A stretch of DNA of 64,000 nt, taken from NCBI RefSeq assembly GCF_004851605.1, contig NZ_CP031093.1, positions 1,984,001-2,048,000 of the forward strand. Reading direction: 5' to 3'. Shown here piece by piece: positions 35,097 through 43,757 of the stretch; positions within the stretch are counted from its first letter, which is position 1, and every line of letters starts with the position of its first letter. Source of the stretch: Hydrocarboniclastica marina (GTDB taxonomy: Bacteria; Pseudomonadota; Gammaproteobacteria; Pseudomonadales; Oleiphilaceae). The notes under the pieces are model-generated. The model had not been told where the DNA came from, ran no database searches, and saw only the letters and a program-made list of their open reading frames with translations. The position numbers and the translations under genes are program-made.

Positions 35097-36266
35097 ATGT
35101 CAGTTAACCTATTGGATTCGAAAGGAACTCCGCTCGACAAGCAGAAATTCACGTGGCGAGAGCTGGTCCAGGACCCTATCAGCAAGCTGGACGACGATGC
35201 CTTTACCCGGGTACGGGTGATACTGGCAAACGGGCTTGAACAGCAGGCCAACCGTTTCCAACACATGTGCTCACAGATGAACAAGGAACTGCGTCAGCCG
35301 CTGGCTCAGGTCCGCCGTCAGGAGCACCACCAACAGACAATGATCAACTGGCTGCTGTCCTCCGACCACTCACCCATCGAGACAACGATCGGCTATGAAC
35401 AGGTGGCCATCGAAGTCACTGCAGCGGTAGCTCAGCGCGAACCGGATCCTTACCTTGCACAGGTATACAGGTTCGGTCTGCTGGAAGATTTTGACCACAT
35501 GTACCGGTACTCCGCCCTGCTTGACCGGGTCGAAGGCAAGGATGCCAACAACATCCTGCAGAGCTATACGGATATCGTGCCAGGCCGGGCAACAATGGAT
35601 GAACACCGTCATCCCCATGACGACCTGCGCGACCACTACGACAGGAAAACAGCGGCACCGATTTCCAAGATGCATGCTCTGACCATCATGTCCGGTGAGT
35701 ATCAGACGCGGGACTACTACATGAATATCGGTCCGACTTTCTCTGACCCCGTAGCGCGCCAGCTCTACGCAGAAATCGCATCAATCGAAGAGCAGCACGT
35801 AACCCAGTATGGCTCGATTATCGACCCCAACGAAACGATGCTGGAAAAATGGCTGCTTTATGAAGCAAACGAGGCTTATAACTACTACAGCTTCGTCCAG
35901 AGCGAGACCAACCCCCGCATTAAAGCCATATGGGAGCGGTTCCTCGACTACGAGCTGGGCCATCTTGATCTGGTAAAAAACCTGTTCAAAAAGTACGAGA
36001 ACCGCGATCCCGCCGAGATTCTACCGGAGCGACTGCCGGATCCAATTCCCTTCGAGAGCCAGCGCGATTTCGTGCGCAAGACCCTGGAAGAGGAAATTAA
36101 TCTCAGAGCCAATGGTCCGAACTTTGTCGATAAGGCCGATGAGAACCATGCTTCTCTGGATTACCGCCAGCATATGAATTCCGAAGGTTCGCCTACTGAA
36201 GCGGTTGCGGCTGGCTACAAGTGGGAACCGGGTACCGAGCTCGCGCGAAAGCCCTCAAGCGTCTAA
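35097..36266 (+). CDS. Ferritin-like di-iron protein, large member of a pair
   Basis: A 389-residue cytoplasmic, helical protein. It shows the four-helix di-iron pattern: Glu in TIGYEQVAIEV, the EXXH motif EEQH in YAEIASIEEQHVTQY, Glu in LLYEANEAYNYYSF, and EXXH motif ELGH in FLDYELGHLDLV. An additional His-rich stretch (MDEHRHPHDDLRDHYDRK, about 166-183) lies between the first two helices. I do not know a function for this family. A strong AGGAGG precedes the ATG. It is followed after 45 bp by a second ferritin-like gene. Iron storage, oxidation chemistry or stress protection are possible. Confidence 0.8.
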   Translation: MSVNLLDSKGTPLDKQKFTWRELVQDPISKLDDDAFTRVRVILANGLEQQANRFQHMCSQMNKELRQPLAQVRRQEHHQQTMINWLLSSDHSPIETTIGYEQVAIEVTAAVAQREPDPYLAQVYRFGLLEDFDHMYRYSALLDRVEGKDANNILQSYTDIVPGRATMDEHRHPHDDLRDHYDRKTAAPISKMHALTIMSGEYQTRDYYMNIGPTFSDPVARQLYAEIASIEEQHVTQYGSIIDPNETMLEKWLLYEANEAYNYYSFVQSETNPRIKAIWERFLDYELGHLDLVKNLFKKYENRDPAEILPERLPDPIPFESQRDFVRKTLEEEINLRANGPNFVDKADENHASLDYRQHMNSEGSPTEAVAAGYKWEPGTELARKPSSV

Positions 36267-36311
36267 GCCCCACGTTCCGATCACGAGGAAGACACCGCAA
36301 GGAGCATATTT

Positions 36312-37043
36312 ATGGAAAACACGGATCATTTGGGCATGAACAAGACGGGCGTAGACATGGCGCCACGTCTAACCAAAGCCATGCTTAAAGGCAATGACCT
36401 GTTCAGCGTCGGGCCGGTAAGTGCTGCTGACATGGCCGCTATCCGGAATAGCTATATAAGCCTTAACACACCTGTGGGTTCTGTGCCGGTACCCGGAACG
36501 TTCAAAGGCGTGCTCACTTCGGGCAAGGAAAAGCTGACAGGCCACAGCCCGGAGATTCTGATCAACAAACTTGGGGAACGTCTCGCGTTCGAACGAACGG
36601 GAGTAAGGCTCTATGACGCGCTCATCATGAAGTGTGAGGCTGATCAGAGCAGCCCGGGCGGGAAGATCATTTCTGTTTCATTGCTGAAGCAGTTCCGCGA
36701 TGAAGAAGCAGAGCACTTTCTGATGGTCAAGGAGGTCATGGACTCTATCGGTGCAGACCCCACGGCCCAGACCCCGGATGCGGATGCCGCTGCTCTCTCG
36801 TCACTCGGCATTACCAAGGTTCTGACCGAACCTCGTACCTCTCTCAGTCAGTGCCTCGAGGCCATACTGACCGCTGAAATGACCGATAATGGCGCCTGGG
36901 AGCTTCTGGTTGAGCTTTGCGAAGAGATGGGGCTGACGGATACAGCGTCGGAGTTCAGACGCGCCGTCGCACAGGAAGAGATTCACCTGAAGCAGATCAA
37001 GGCATGGCTGAGAGAACTGACGCTGGGTGAAGCGGGGGTTTAG
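36312..37043 (+). CDS. Ferritin-like di-iron protein, small member of a pair
   Basis: A 243-residue protein. The N-terminal 75 residues are not helical-bundle-like (Gly/Pro-containing). The di-iron pattern follows: Glu in LGERLAFERTGVRLYDAL, EXXH in DEEAEHFLMVKEVM, Glu in CLEAILTAEMTDNGAWELL, and EXXH in VAQEEIHLKQIKAWL. It has AAGGAG in front and shares a transcript with the larger ferritin-like gene. The two differ in length and sequence, so they may form a mixed complex. A perfect hairpin follows the stop. Confidence 0.8.
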   Translation: MENTDHLGMNKTGVDMAPRLTKAMLKGNDLFSVGPVSAADMAAIRNSYISLNTPVGSVPVPGTFKGVLTSGKEKLTGHSPEILINKLGERLAFERTGVRLYDALIMKCEADQSSPGGKIISVSLLKQFRDEEAEHFLMVKEVMDSIGADPTAQTPDADAAALSSLGITKVLTEPRTSLSQCLEAILTAEMTDNGAWELLVELCEEMGLTDTASEFRRAVAQEEIHLKQIKAWLRELTLGEAGV

Positions 37044-37075
37044 GCGCAACGCTGCTCCAGTAGGCAAAACCACGG

Positions 37076-37110
37076 CAGCGCCTGCGATTGCAGGCGCTGT
37101 CCTTTAAAGC
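37076..37110 (+). terminator. Terminator after the ferritin-like pair
   Basis: CAGCGCCTGC (37076-37085) and GCAGGCGCTG (37090-37099) form a perfect 10-bp stem with a GATT loop, followed by TCCTTT. It closes the ferritin-like operon. Confidence 0.7.
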
Positions 37111-37153
37111 TGCTGCCTACTGCTTTACGACCTTACGATTGATTGCTCATCTA

Positions 37154-37197
37154 CCCTATCCATCAGCCCTATCCATCAGCCCTAGCCATCTGCCCTA
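37154..37197. repeat. Tandem 13-bp repeat at the gor 3' end
   Basis: CCCTATCCATCAG occurs at 37154-37166 and 37167-37179. A third diverged copy, CCCTAGCCATCTG (37180-37192), and the start of a fourth run into the gor stop codon. Confidence 0.85.
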
Positions 37198-38559
37198 CTG
37201 GACGGCCTCTCGCATCGTAACGAACTCTTCTGCGGAAGTCGGGTGTATACCAACCGTACTGTCGAAGATTGCTTTTGTGGCCCCGGCCTTCAGTGCAACC
37301 GCGATGCCCTGGATGATTTCACCGGCATCGGGACCGACCATGTGGGCACCGACCACCCTGTCACTGTCGTCGTCGACAATCAGCTTCATCATGGTTCGCT
37401 CATCCCTGCCCGACAGTGTGTGCTTCATAGGGCGAAACTGGGTGCGATAGATACGCAGTTCACCATACGCCTCCCTCGCCTCGTCCTCAGTCATACCGAC
37501 AGTGCCGATGTTAGGGTGGCAAAACACCGCAGTAGGAATATATTCGTAATCCATTACGCCGCTACCGCTGTCAAAGAGGTTGCGCGCCAACACCATGGCC
37601 TGGTTTATTGCTACAGGGGTTAGCTGCGGAGTGCCAATGACGTCCCCCAGCGCATAAATGGTCGGGACACTTGTCTGGAACGCGTTGTCGACCTGAATCG
37701 CGCCGTTCTCTGCCGTGGCGACGCCGACTGCTTCAAGCCCGAGACCTTCGGTCAAGGGGCGACGTCCGGTCGCAGCCATAATCAGGCCGGTTTCGAGTGT
37801 CTCGCCATCGCTCAGTTGAACCACGTACCCGCCGGCATCTGTCGCGTCTACGGCTTCAACCGTTGTATTGAACAGGAGGTTAATGCCTTTCTTGGTCAGT
37901 TCCTGGGCCACAGTTGTTCGGACATCTTCGTCAAAACCGCGCAAAAAAAGTTCGCCCCGGTAAACCAGTGTCGTGTCGACTCCCAAGCCTGACAGAATAC
38001 TCGCGAACTCCACAGCAATGTAGCCACCACCCCAGACCACAGCCTTGGCTGGAAGAGTGTCTAGATAGAACATTTCGTTTGAGGAGACAATATGCTCTTT
38101 ACCCGCGATGTCCGGAATATACGGCCAGCTACCGGTCGCAATAACGATGCGTTGGGTCTGGTAGACTGTATCGCCCACGGTTACTTCATTAGCCCCACTG
38201 ATTGCCGCGCTGCCTTCAATCAGTGTGACGCCAGCGCTTTCAAGTAGGCGGCCGTATATCCCGTTGAGCCGATTGATTTCCTTGTCCTTGTTTTGGCGCA
38301 AGGTTTTCCAGCTGAACTGCCGATCTGAACTTTGCACGGTCCAGCCGTAACCTGCGGCGTCCTCAAGCGCCTCATGAATACTGGCGCCGTAAACGAGCAA
38401 TTTCTTGGGCACACAGCCAACGTTAACGCACGTCCCGCCAAGGTAACGCGATTCCACAACAGCAACACGGGCCCCATAGCTCGCGGACATGCGGGCCAGG
38501 CGCACGCCCCCCGAGCCCGCACCTATGACGATCAGATCGTATTCCCTGGACTGGGTCAT
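37195..38559 (-). CDS. gor: Glutathione-disulfide reductase
   Basis: A 454-residue flavoprotein. It has FAD-binding GAGSGGVRLARM, redox-active disulfide GGTCVNVGCVPKK, an NAD(P)H-binding GGGYIAVEFA, and the C-terminal dimer-interface His in VGIHPTSAEEFVTM. The last pattern is that of glutathione reductase rather than lipoamide or mercuric reductase. It regenerates GSH with NADPH. The start at 38559 is preceded by GAGGAGAGG; a longer frame to 38637 adds an unlikely leader. It converges on the ferritin-like pair, but with its own strand and promoter. Confidence 0.93.
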   Translation of the reverse strand: MTQSREYDLIVIGAGSGGVRLARMSASYGARVAVVESRYLGGTCVNVGCVPKKLLVYGASIHEALEDAAGYGWTVQSSDRQFSWKTLRQNKDKEINRLNGIYGRLLESAGVTLIEGSAAISGANEVTVGDTVYQTQRIVIATGSWPYIPDIAGKEHIVSSNEMFYLDTLPAKAVVWGGGYIAVEFASILSGLGVDTTLVYRGELFLRGFDEDVRTTVAQELTKKGINLLFNTTVEAVDATDAGGYVVQLSDGETLETGLIMAATGRRPLTEGLGLEAVGVATAENGAIQVDNAFQTSVPTIYALGDVIGTPQLTPVAINQAMVLARNLFDSGSGVMDYEYIPTAVFCHPNIGTVGMTEDEAREAYGELRIYRTQFRPMKHTLSGRDERTMMKLIVDDDSDRVVGAHMVGPDAGEIIQGIAVALKAGATKAIFDSTVGIHPTSAEEFVTMREAVQ

Positions 38560-38691
38560 GGCCTCTCCTCGGCAATATAGACAATGAAACAGGGACGCGT
38601 CCGCCGGAATCCGGCCGAACACTAAGGGAGTATGCATGCAGAGGCAATGGTAGCGGCTCGCGGCGCGGGTCGCTACCCAGGGAGAGAATAG

Positions 38692-39213
38692 CTAGGAGGA
38701 CAACGTAATCCGAACATTAACCCGGCCGGGCTCGCCAGCGCGGTCGATAGCTGCCTGATCGACAACGATACCGTATTGCTCGGCCAGTGTTTCGAGCCAT
38801 CTCGCAACGTCGTCAAAGGCGCTATTGTCCAGCCATATGCGCATTTTGTCCTCGCCACTGGGCTCGAAGCGCTGGAGTGAAAGACCGGCTTCCTGCGCAC
38901 TGACCGTGACTGTACTCATCAATGAGCGGCTGTCGTCTACTCGCTGTGCAGGAGAATTCTGGCCGCTGCTGACCAACTGCCTGGCCTGCTCAAGGTTAAC
39001 CTCCAGCCATGCTGCGGCCTCAGCCGCGGCTTTGGCTCTCGCTTCGGCATCTTCGCTGTACTGATGAGCAGGACGCCAGATCAGAAAGATCACCACCACG
39101 ATCGCCAGAGCCACGGCCAGCAACTGAACCGCGCGTTGGTCCCTGCGCGGGAGGTGATCGTACGCCGAGCTTAATTTCTGCAAAGCGGGAGAGCGCATTA
39201 GAGATTTCAACAT
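38692..39213 (-). CDS. gspM: Type II secretion system protein M
   Basis: A 173-residue inner-membrane protein: short cytoplasmic N-terminus, one helix (VQLLAVALAIVVVIFLIW, about 29-46), then a periplasmic domain with a coiled region and a ferredoxin-like end. GspM binds GspL and the pilin-like components. It starts directly at the gspL stop and is the last gene of the operon. No gspN follows. Confidence 0.88.
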   Translation of the reverse strand: MLKSLMRSPALQKLSSAYDHLPRRDQRAVQLLAVALAIVVVIFLIWRPAHQYSEDAEARAKAAAEAAAWLEVNLEQARQLVSSGQNSPAQRVDDSRSLMSTVTVSAQEAGLSLQRFEPSGEDKMRIWLDNSAFDDVARWLETLAEQYGIVVDQAAIDRAGEPGRVNVRITLSS

Positions 39214-40524
39214 TTAACCCCCCGATACCGTCAGGCGACCACGTGAGCCAGACTTTTCATTGACCACAGAGCCGATCTGCGCTTGCAGGCCGACCTGCTC
39301 AAGGCCACTTTTGAGGCTGTCCAGACGACCAAATTCGTCAGCCCGCACGTCAATACGCAGTTGGCCCTGCTGGCGGGAGTAATTGATCGAGTCGAACTGG
39401 GTCTGATTTCGCCCAGGCATGACCGAGTACTGATATCCGGCATGCTGCATCAGCGTCAGGAACTCCAGATTACTCCCGCCACTGTCATTGGCTGCGAGCC
39501 TTGATCTTAGCCTGCGTTCGAGATTAGCGGCTGTGAGCCCCGGTTCGTCAGGGAAAACCGAGCGGTAGGCATCCAGTGCCTGCGCTTCGAGCTGCTCCGC
39601 CTGTGACTCGTAATAGAATCCCTGCCCCAGCTCTATGCCAACCTGCAGTACAAACCACACTGCGGCAACCGCCGCTACTGCACGCCACTGTTTCCAGACA
39701 GAGGCGCGGCCACTATCGGGCTCGAATTTGCCCTGGCACAGATTAACGGCATCTTCGATGCCACCATGGTGCGCATGGGCGAGCAGCGCCGCGGTACTGA
39801 TAGTCAGCACTTCCCGGCTCACTGTCACACCGGGCTCCTGCTCCATCGCTGCCAGAGCCACGCGTTGCGCTTCGAGCGCGTCCTCCTTGCCATAGACCCT
39901 GATGGTGCGCTCAATAAGTACAGCTTCGTCGGACTGAAGTGCCTGATGCAGAAGTGCGTCGACAAAAAGCGCAAGCCCTTCAGCAGGAATACGGAACCAG
40001 CCCCCCTGTGCAACGCGAATGAGCGCTTCATCTGCCTGAACGACAATGGCCAACTGGGCGTCGCCGAGGGGAACCAGATCTGCATCGGGATAGACGCCGG
40101 CGAGTACCGTTCCCTTCCAGGAATCCAGTCGCGCCGTCCAGACATCCATCTCCCTATTATCGATAGCCCCTACATCCCAGTTATCGCCCCGGCGCTGCCC
40201 GAGGGCAAGATGCAGTGTTTCAATCTCCTGGGCTAGCTGCTCTTCGACCGCGAAGGGCAAGGCCTGCCTGATATAGCGCAGCTGTTTGGCCGGAATATGA
40301 GCCTGGCAATAGCTGACCAGATGGGCGGGCAAGAGCCCAATGAGACGGACCTGACTGACATCGTTCTGGGCAAGTACCTGCTCGATATCGGCTTGTGGCT
40401 GCTGCTCCCCCTGGGCGGCCGCGACACCGCCAGAGTCCAGGAGGACCCAGTCGTAATGCCAGCTCTCACCGCCCTCACCGGAGGGCAACAGGGCGACGGG
40501 ATGAACATAAAGTCGGTAGGACAT
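39214..40524 (-). CDS. gspL: Type II secretion system protein L
   Basis: A 436-residue protein. The N-terminal cytoplasmic domain (actin-like fold, HPVALLPSGEGGESWHYDWVLLD onward) binds GspE, a single membrane helix lies near 275-292 (AVAAVAAVWFVLQVGIEL), and the periplasmic part pairs with GspM. It anchors the secretion ATPase to the membrane. It follows gspK after 52 bp. Confidence 0.9.
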   Translation of the reverse strand: MSYRLYVHPVALLPSGEGGESWHYDWVLLDSGGVAAAQGEQQPQADIEQVLAQNDVSQVRLIGLLPAHLVSYCQAHIPAKQLRYIRQALPFAVEEQLAQEIETLHLALGQRRGDNWDVGAIDNREMDVWTARLDSWKGTVLAGVYPDADLVPLGDAQLAIVVQADEALIRVAQGGWFRIPAEGLALFVDALLHQALQSDEAVLIERTIRVYGKEDALEAQRVALAAMEQEPGVTVSREVLTISTAALLAHAHHGGIEDAVNLCQGKFEPDSGRASVWKQWRAVAAVAAVWFVLQVGIELGQGFYYESQAEQLEAQALDAYRSVFPDEPGLTAANLERRLRSRLAANDSGGSNLEFLTLMQHAGYQYSVMPGRNQTQFDSINYSRQQGQLRIDVRADEFGRLDSLKSGLEQVGLQAQIGSVVNEKSGSRGRLTVSGG

Positions 40525-40576
40525 AGCGCGTAATCCTGGTGCTGCCGAGACTGTTTTGCGGCCCGAACCGCCAGCG

Positions 40577-41566
40577 TTACTCTTCGGCGGTTACTCTTTC
40601 TTTAGTTATAATAGTATCTTCGCCAGCGTCCCGCGAAATGACAGACAGCTTGCCATCATCGCCTCGGTAAAGCGAGGAGACGAGCTTGTAAGTGCGGTCT
40701 GCGACACTAACCTGAGTCGCGACGTCAAAAAAGGACGTTCTGACGCTTAAGCCGTCTTGCGTCAGGCCCAACGCTGCAAGCTCATCCCTTGCGAGGAAAT
40801 CTGTAACGTTTGCGAAGGGCTCGGCTTCCCTGGCTTCTATCAGCGACTCCGCCTTTGCTTCGGTAATCTCCGGGTGGAAGCTGCGTAACACCGCAAGCGG
40901 TGCCATATTGATGTTCAACCCCTCTGCACCGGGCGGCAATGCGGTAACATTCGGTGCCAGAGCAGCGTAGTCTTCCACAGTCATCGGCCCAAGTAGCCGC
41001 AGCTCGCTCACATCCACAAAGTAACGGTTGGCAGCCCGATACGGTGGGTCGAGACTCAGATAGGTCCCATCCTCAGCCCCATACGCACCACTCGGTTCTT
41101 CGTTGGCGTCGATCCAGTCTATAACCTGCTCTACCTTCAGCGAAGTAACCTCCAACACTTCCAGTAAGCGCACAAATCGTTCCTTCGCCAGTATGTTGAC
41201 CTGACCTTCCGGATTGACGATACCATTGAGATTCAGCAGGCCCTGGCGATCATTGACCTGAACCTCAACCACGCCTGAGGCAACTGGCAGCGTGGCTGCG
41301 TACTGCGCCCAGAACTCAGTCGGGTGATCGACAAAAGCGTTTTCGTTTCTGTCTTCTTCCCAGTCGCGGTAGAGAGTCTGCTTTGCAAAAACTTCAGCCC
41401 CGAGCGCAAGGCTACGCGCCTGTTGCTGGCCAAGGTGATGTGATGCACGCTCGATCATAAGGCTCTGGCGGCTCATCATCCCGCCGGCCAGTGCGGTGGC
41501 CAGTGCTGCTGCCAGCAACACCATGATAAGGGCAACCCCTCGCTGGCGACGCGGCAACCGGCTCAT
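40577..41566 (-). CDS. gspK: Type II secretion system minor pseudopilin K
   Basis: A 329-residue minor pseudopilin. After a short basic leader (MSRLPRRQRG) comes the hydrophobic helix VALIMVLLAAALATALAGGM. Unlike the other pseudopilins it has Val rather than Phe after the Gly, as usual for GspK. The large globular domain includes helix-hairpin elements (VEQVIDWIDANEEPSGAYGAED). With I and J it forms the tip of the pseudopilus. It overlaps gspJ by four bases. Confidence 0.9.
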   Translation of the reverse strand: MSRLPRRQRGVALIMVLLAAALATALAGGMMSRQSLMIERASHHLGQQQARSLALGAEVFAKQTLYRDWEEDRNENAFVDHPTEFWAQYAATLPVASGVVEVQVNDRQGLLNLNGIVNPEGQVNILAKERFVRLLEVLEVTSLKVEQVIDWIDANEEPSGAYGAEDGTYLSLDPPYRAANRYFVDVSELRLLGPMTVEDYAALAPNVTALPPGAEGLNINMAPLAVLRSFHPEITEAKAESLIEAREAEPFANVTDFLARDELAALGLTQDGLSVRTSFFDVATQVSVADRTYKLVSSLYRGDDGKLSVISRDAGEDTIITKERVTAEE

Positions 41567-42396
41567 GGATTACCTCCGCTACCGGTGGTATCAGCTTCAG
41601 GATTAACGTTCGAGTTTCCTGTCGGTTCCGAGGTGTCAGATGGCGTTTCGCCAGACGATTCCTCGGGCGGAGTTCCGTCCGGGACCTGCCCCGGCACAAC
41701 CGTCGCGAAGGCTTCATAGTCGAAGTCGCCAAGGTCGATAAGCCGCGTTATACGCCCGAAACGCTGGTGATTAATCTCGAACTCGACTGCGAGCGGCAAC
41801 GGAATCTCATCAGCGTTGTCCGGCCCCATATTTTGCATCTGGGTGTCGGAGGGCCAACCGTCGGACCACTCCCGCTTGTGGTTCAGAAAGCGCCAACTGA
41901 GTTCTGTCACACCGTCAAGCAACTCCTGCTCACGCGGCAGCGTATCCTGCGCCCGGTCAAGAACATCCCAGTAGTATCGGACCAGCCTGTCGTCGATCAC
42001 CTCATAGGCGACCCGCTGCAGATCACTGCGCGCTGCACGAAGTGGGTTCCGCCAGCCGGTACGGGTGAATTCTATGGCGAGTGGTTCGGCGCGGCTGGTC
42101 AGTGAAGGCATCGGTTCGCCGTAGGCGTCCCGTACGGGACGCAAAACAGCCTGGGCCAGGTCCCGCTCCATGACGACGACAGCGCGCTGCATCCGGGTGA
42201 ATTCTTCCGACACCCGATCGATGCCGTTCTTGGCGTCGATCACGCTTGAGAGCAGCTGAGAGACACCAACACCGATCAATGCCGTGAGGGTCACGGCAAT
42301 GAGCACTTCGAGGAGCGTGAAGCCGCCTTGGGTGCGCGCTGTGGGTACTGCTGGCGCCGGGGACGACCAACGCTTACCAACCGAAGCTAATGCCAT
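41563..42396 (-). CDS. gspJ: Type II secretion system minor pseudopilin J
   Basis: A 277-residue minor pseudopilin with prepilin cleavage site GGFTLLEVLIAVTLTAL. The 24-residue leader before the cleavage site is longer than usual, so translation may begin downstream. The C-terminus carries a Ser/Thr/Pro/Gly/Asn-rich tail of about 40 residues (PDGTPPEESSGETPSDTSEP). The start ATG shares one base with the gspI stop, and the end overlaps gspK by four bases. Confidence 0.9.
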   Translation of the reverse strand: MALASVGKRWSSPAPAVPTARTQGGFTLLEVLIAVTLTALIGVGVSQLLSSVIDAKNGIDRVSEEFTRMQRAVVVMERDLAQAVLRPVRDAYGEPMPSLTSRAEPLAIEFTRTGWRNPLRAARSDLQRVAYEVIDDRLVRYYWDVLDRAQDTLPREQELLDGVTELSWRFLNHKREWSDGWPSDTQMQNMGPDNADEIPLPLAVEFEINHQRFGRITRLIDLGDFDYEAFATVVPGQVPDGTPPEESSGETPSDTSEPTGNSNVNPEADTTGSGGNP

Positions 42397-42773
42397 CAGT
42401 GTTGCCCCAGGTAGCCTTCCAGCACCGTCTGTTGACGGCGCTCTCCATCTACCGCACCGATAAGGTCAACGGTCACTTCCACACGGCGCATCAAGGGCTC
42501 TTCGGTCGCGCTGATTTCCGTCAGCGTAAACCAGTCCTGGTCAGCATACCGAATCTCCTGATTTTCTTTGCCGATAGCGGGCATTTCTTCAGCCAAGCGC
42601 AGTTCGGTCATACGATTTTCAGCGATCCAGCCGGCGATGGTCTTGTTCTCGACGCGCTCATAGTGGCTGAAGTAAAGCGTAGCCGCATGCTGCACTGTTG
42701 CTGCAATCAGCCCGAAGACCAAAAGAGCCATCAGTACTTCAATAAGGGTAAAACCAGCTGACCGATCCTTCAC
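42396..42773 (-). CDS. gspI: Type II secretion system minor pseudopilin I
   Basis: A 125-residue minor pseudopilin. The prepilin peptidase site is SAGFTLIEVLMALLVFGLIA. It overlaps gspH by four bases and gspJ by one, so the minor pseudopilins are made from one tightly coupled message. Confidence 0.9.
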   Translation of the reverse strand: MKDRSAGFTLIEVLMALLVFGLIAATVQHAATLYFSHYERVENKTIAGWIAENRMTELRLAEEMPAIGKENQEIRYADQDWFTLTEISATEEPLMRRVEVTVDLIGAVDGERRQQTVLEGYLGQH

Positions 42774-43315
42774 TCCAGACGTACCTCGCTCTCTTCATCG
42801 GGCTCAAGCAGGCGCATGGGATTAAGACCGTCCGTTTCTATGCGATAGGAGTGATCTGGATCTTCGACCACACCCAGTCTCAGCCGGAAAGGTGTCATCT
42901 CGCCACTGGAAAAAAAGACAAGGTCCGGTTGAGCCTCCTCCTCGTCCTCTTCCTTTGTTGGCATACGGGGCGGATCAGTTTCTGTTTCCACTTCTACCGT
43001 TAAGCCCTCGTCCCAGGTTCGGGCTGAGAAAGGTTTCTGCAACTGTGCTAGCCAGGTTTGATCCTCTGGTTGATAGCGCAGGAAGCTTATCCGGTTATCC
43101 TCGACCTTCACGCCAATCTCAGCGTTATCCAGCAAGGCGCGTTCACTTGCAACCTGGAGGACAATGAACAGATCGCGGGTCTGCCGTTCCAGCTCGCGAC
43201 GCTGGGATGAATCCCCCAAGCTGAAAACGGCTACCGCCGCCAAGACGCCCAGGATGACGATGACGACCAGTATTTCGATTAAGGTAAAGCCTCGTTGCCG
43301 CGTCAAAAGGGGCAA
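42770..43315 (-). CDS. gspH: Type II secretion system minor pseudopilin H
   Basis: A 181-residue minor pseudopilin with prepilin site QRGFTLIEILVVIVILGVLAA. An acidic loop (PTKEEDEEEAQPD, about 122-134) lies in the globular domain. The start is probably a TTG at 43315, seven bases after the gspG stop; a second in-frame TTG lies three codons further on. It is co-translated with gspI. Confidence 0.88.
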   Translation of the reverse strand: MPLLTRQRGFTLIEILVVIVILGVLAAVAVFSLGDSSQRRELERQTRDLFIVLQVASERALLDNAEIGVKVEDNRISFLRYQPEDQTWLAQLQKPFSARTWDEGLTVEVETETDPPRMPTKEEDEEEAQPDLVFFSSGEMTPFRLRLGVVEDPDHSYRIETDGLNPMRLLEPDEESEVRLE

Positions 43316-43321
43316 AGCGGG

Positions 43322-43756
43322 TTACTCGATTTCCCAGATGTTCAGGTCCGCAGCGTCACCTTCGCCACCTTCTCGACCGTCCGCACCATAGGAAATCAGG
43401 TCATAGGCGCGGGTCATACCTGGGCTGGAGTAATCATAAGGGTTATCCCATGGATCTCGCGGGACCGAGGGCATGTACCCATCCGGGTTCCAGTTGCGAG
43501 GTTCCGGCGTACCTGTTGGCTTCTCAACCAGTGCATTGAGCCCCTGCTCGGTGCTGGGATAGCGATTGTTATCAAGCTTATACAGATCCAGTGCGTTACT
43601 GACCTGCTTCATCTGGGTCTTGGCAACCGTTACCCGGGCCTGGTCACTCCGGCCCATGAGGTTCGGGGCTACAACCGCCACCAGCAACCCCAGAATTACC
43701 ATTACCACCATTATTTCAATAAGCGTAAAACCGCCGTTACGAAAAGTCTGTTTCAT
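43322..43756 (-). CDS. gspG: Type II secretion system major pseudopilin G
   Basis: A 144-residue major pseudopilin. Short leader, prepilin site GGFTLIEIMVVMVILGLL, and the calcium-binding C-terminal region (DPWDNPYDYSSPG, YGADGREGGEGDAADLNIWE) characteristic of GspG. It polymerises into the piston-like pseudopilus. It starts one base after the gspF stop. Confidence 0.94.
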   Translation of the reverse strand: MKQTFRNGGFTLIEIMVVMVILGLLVAVVAPNLMGRSDQARVTVAKTQMKQVSNALDLYKLDNNRYPSTEQGLNALVEKPTGTPEPRNWNPDGYMPSVPRDPWDNPYDYSSPGMTRAYDLISYGADGREGGEGDAADLNIWEIE

Positions 43757-43757
43757 T

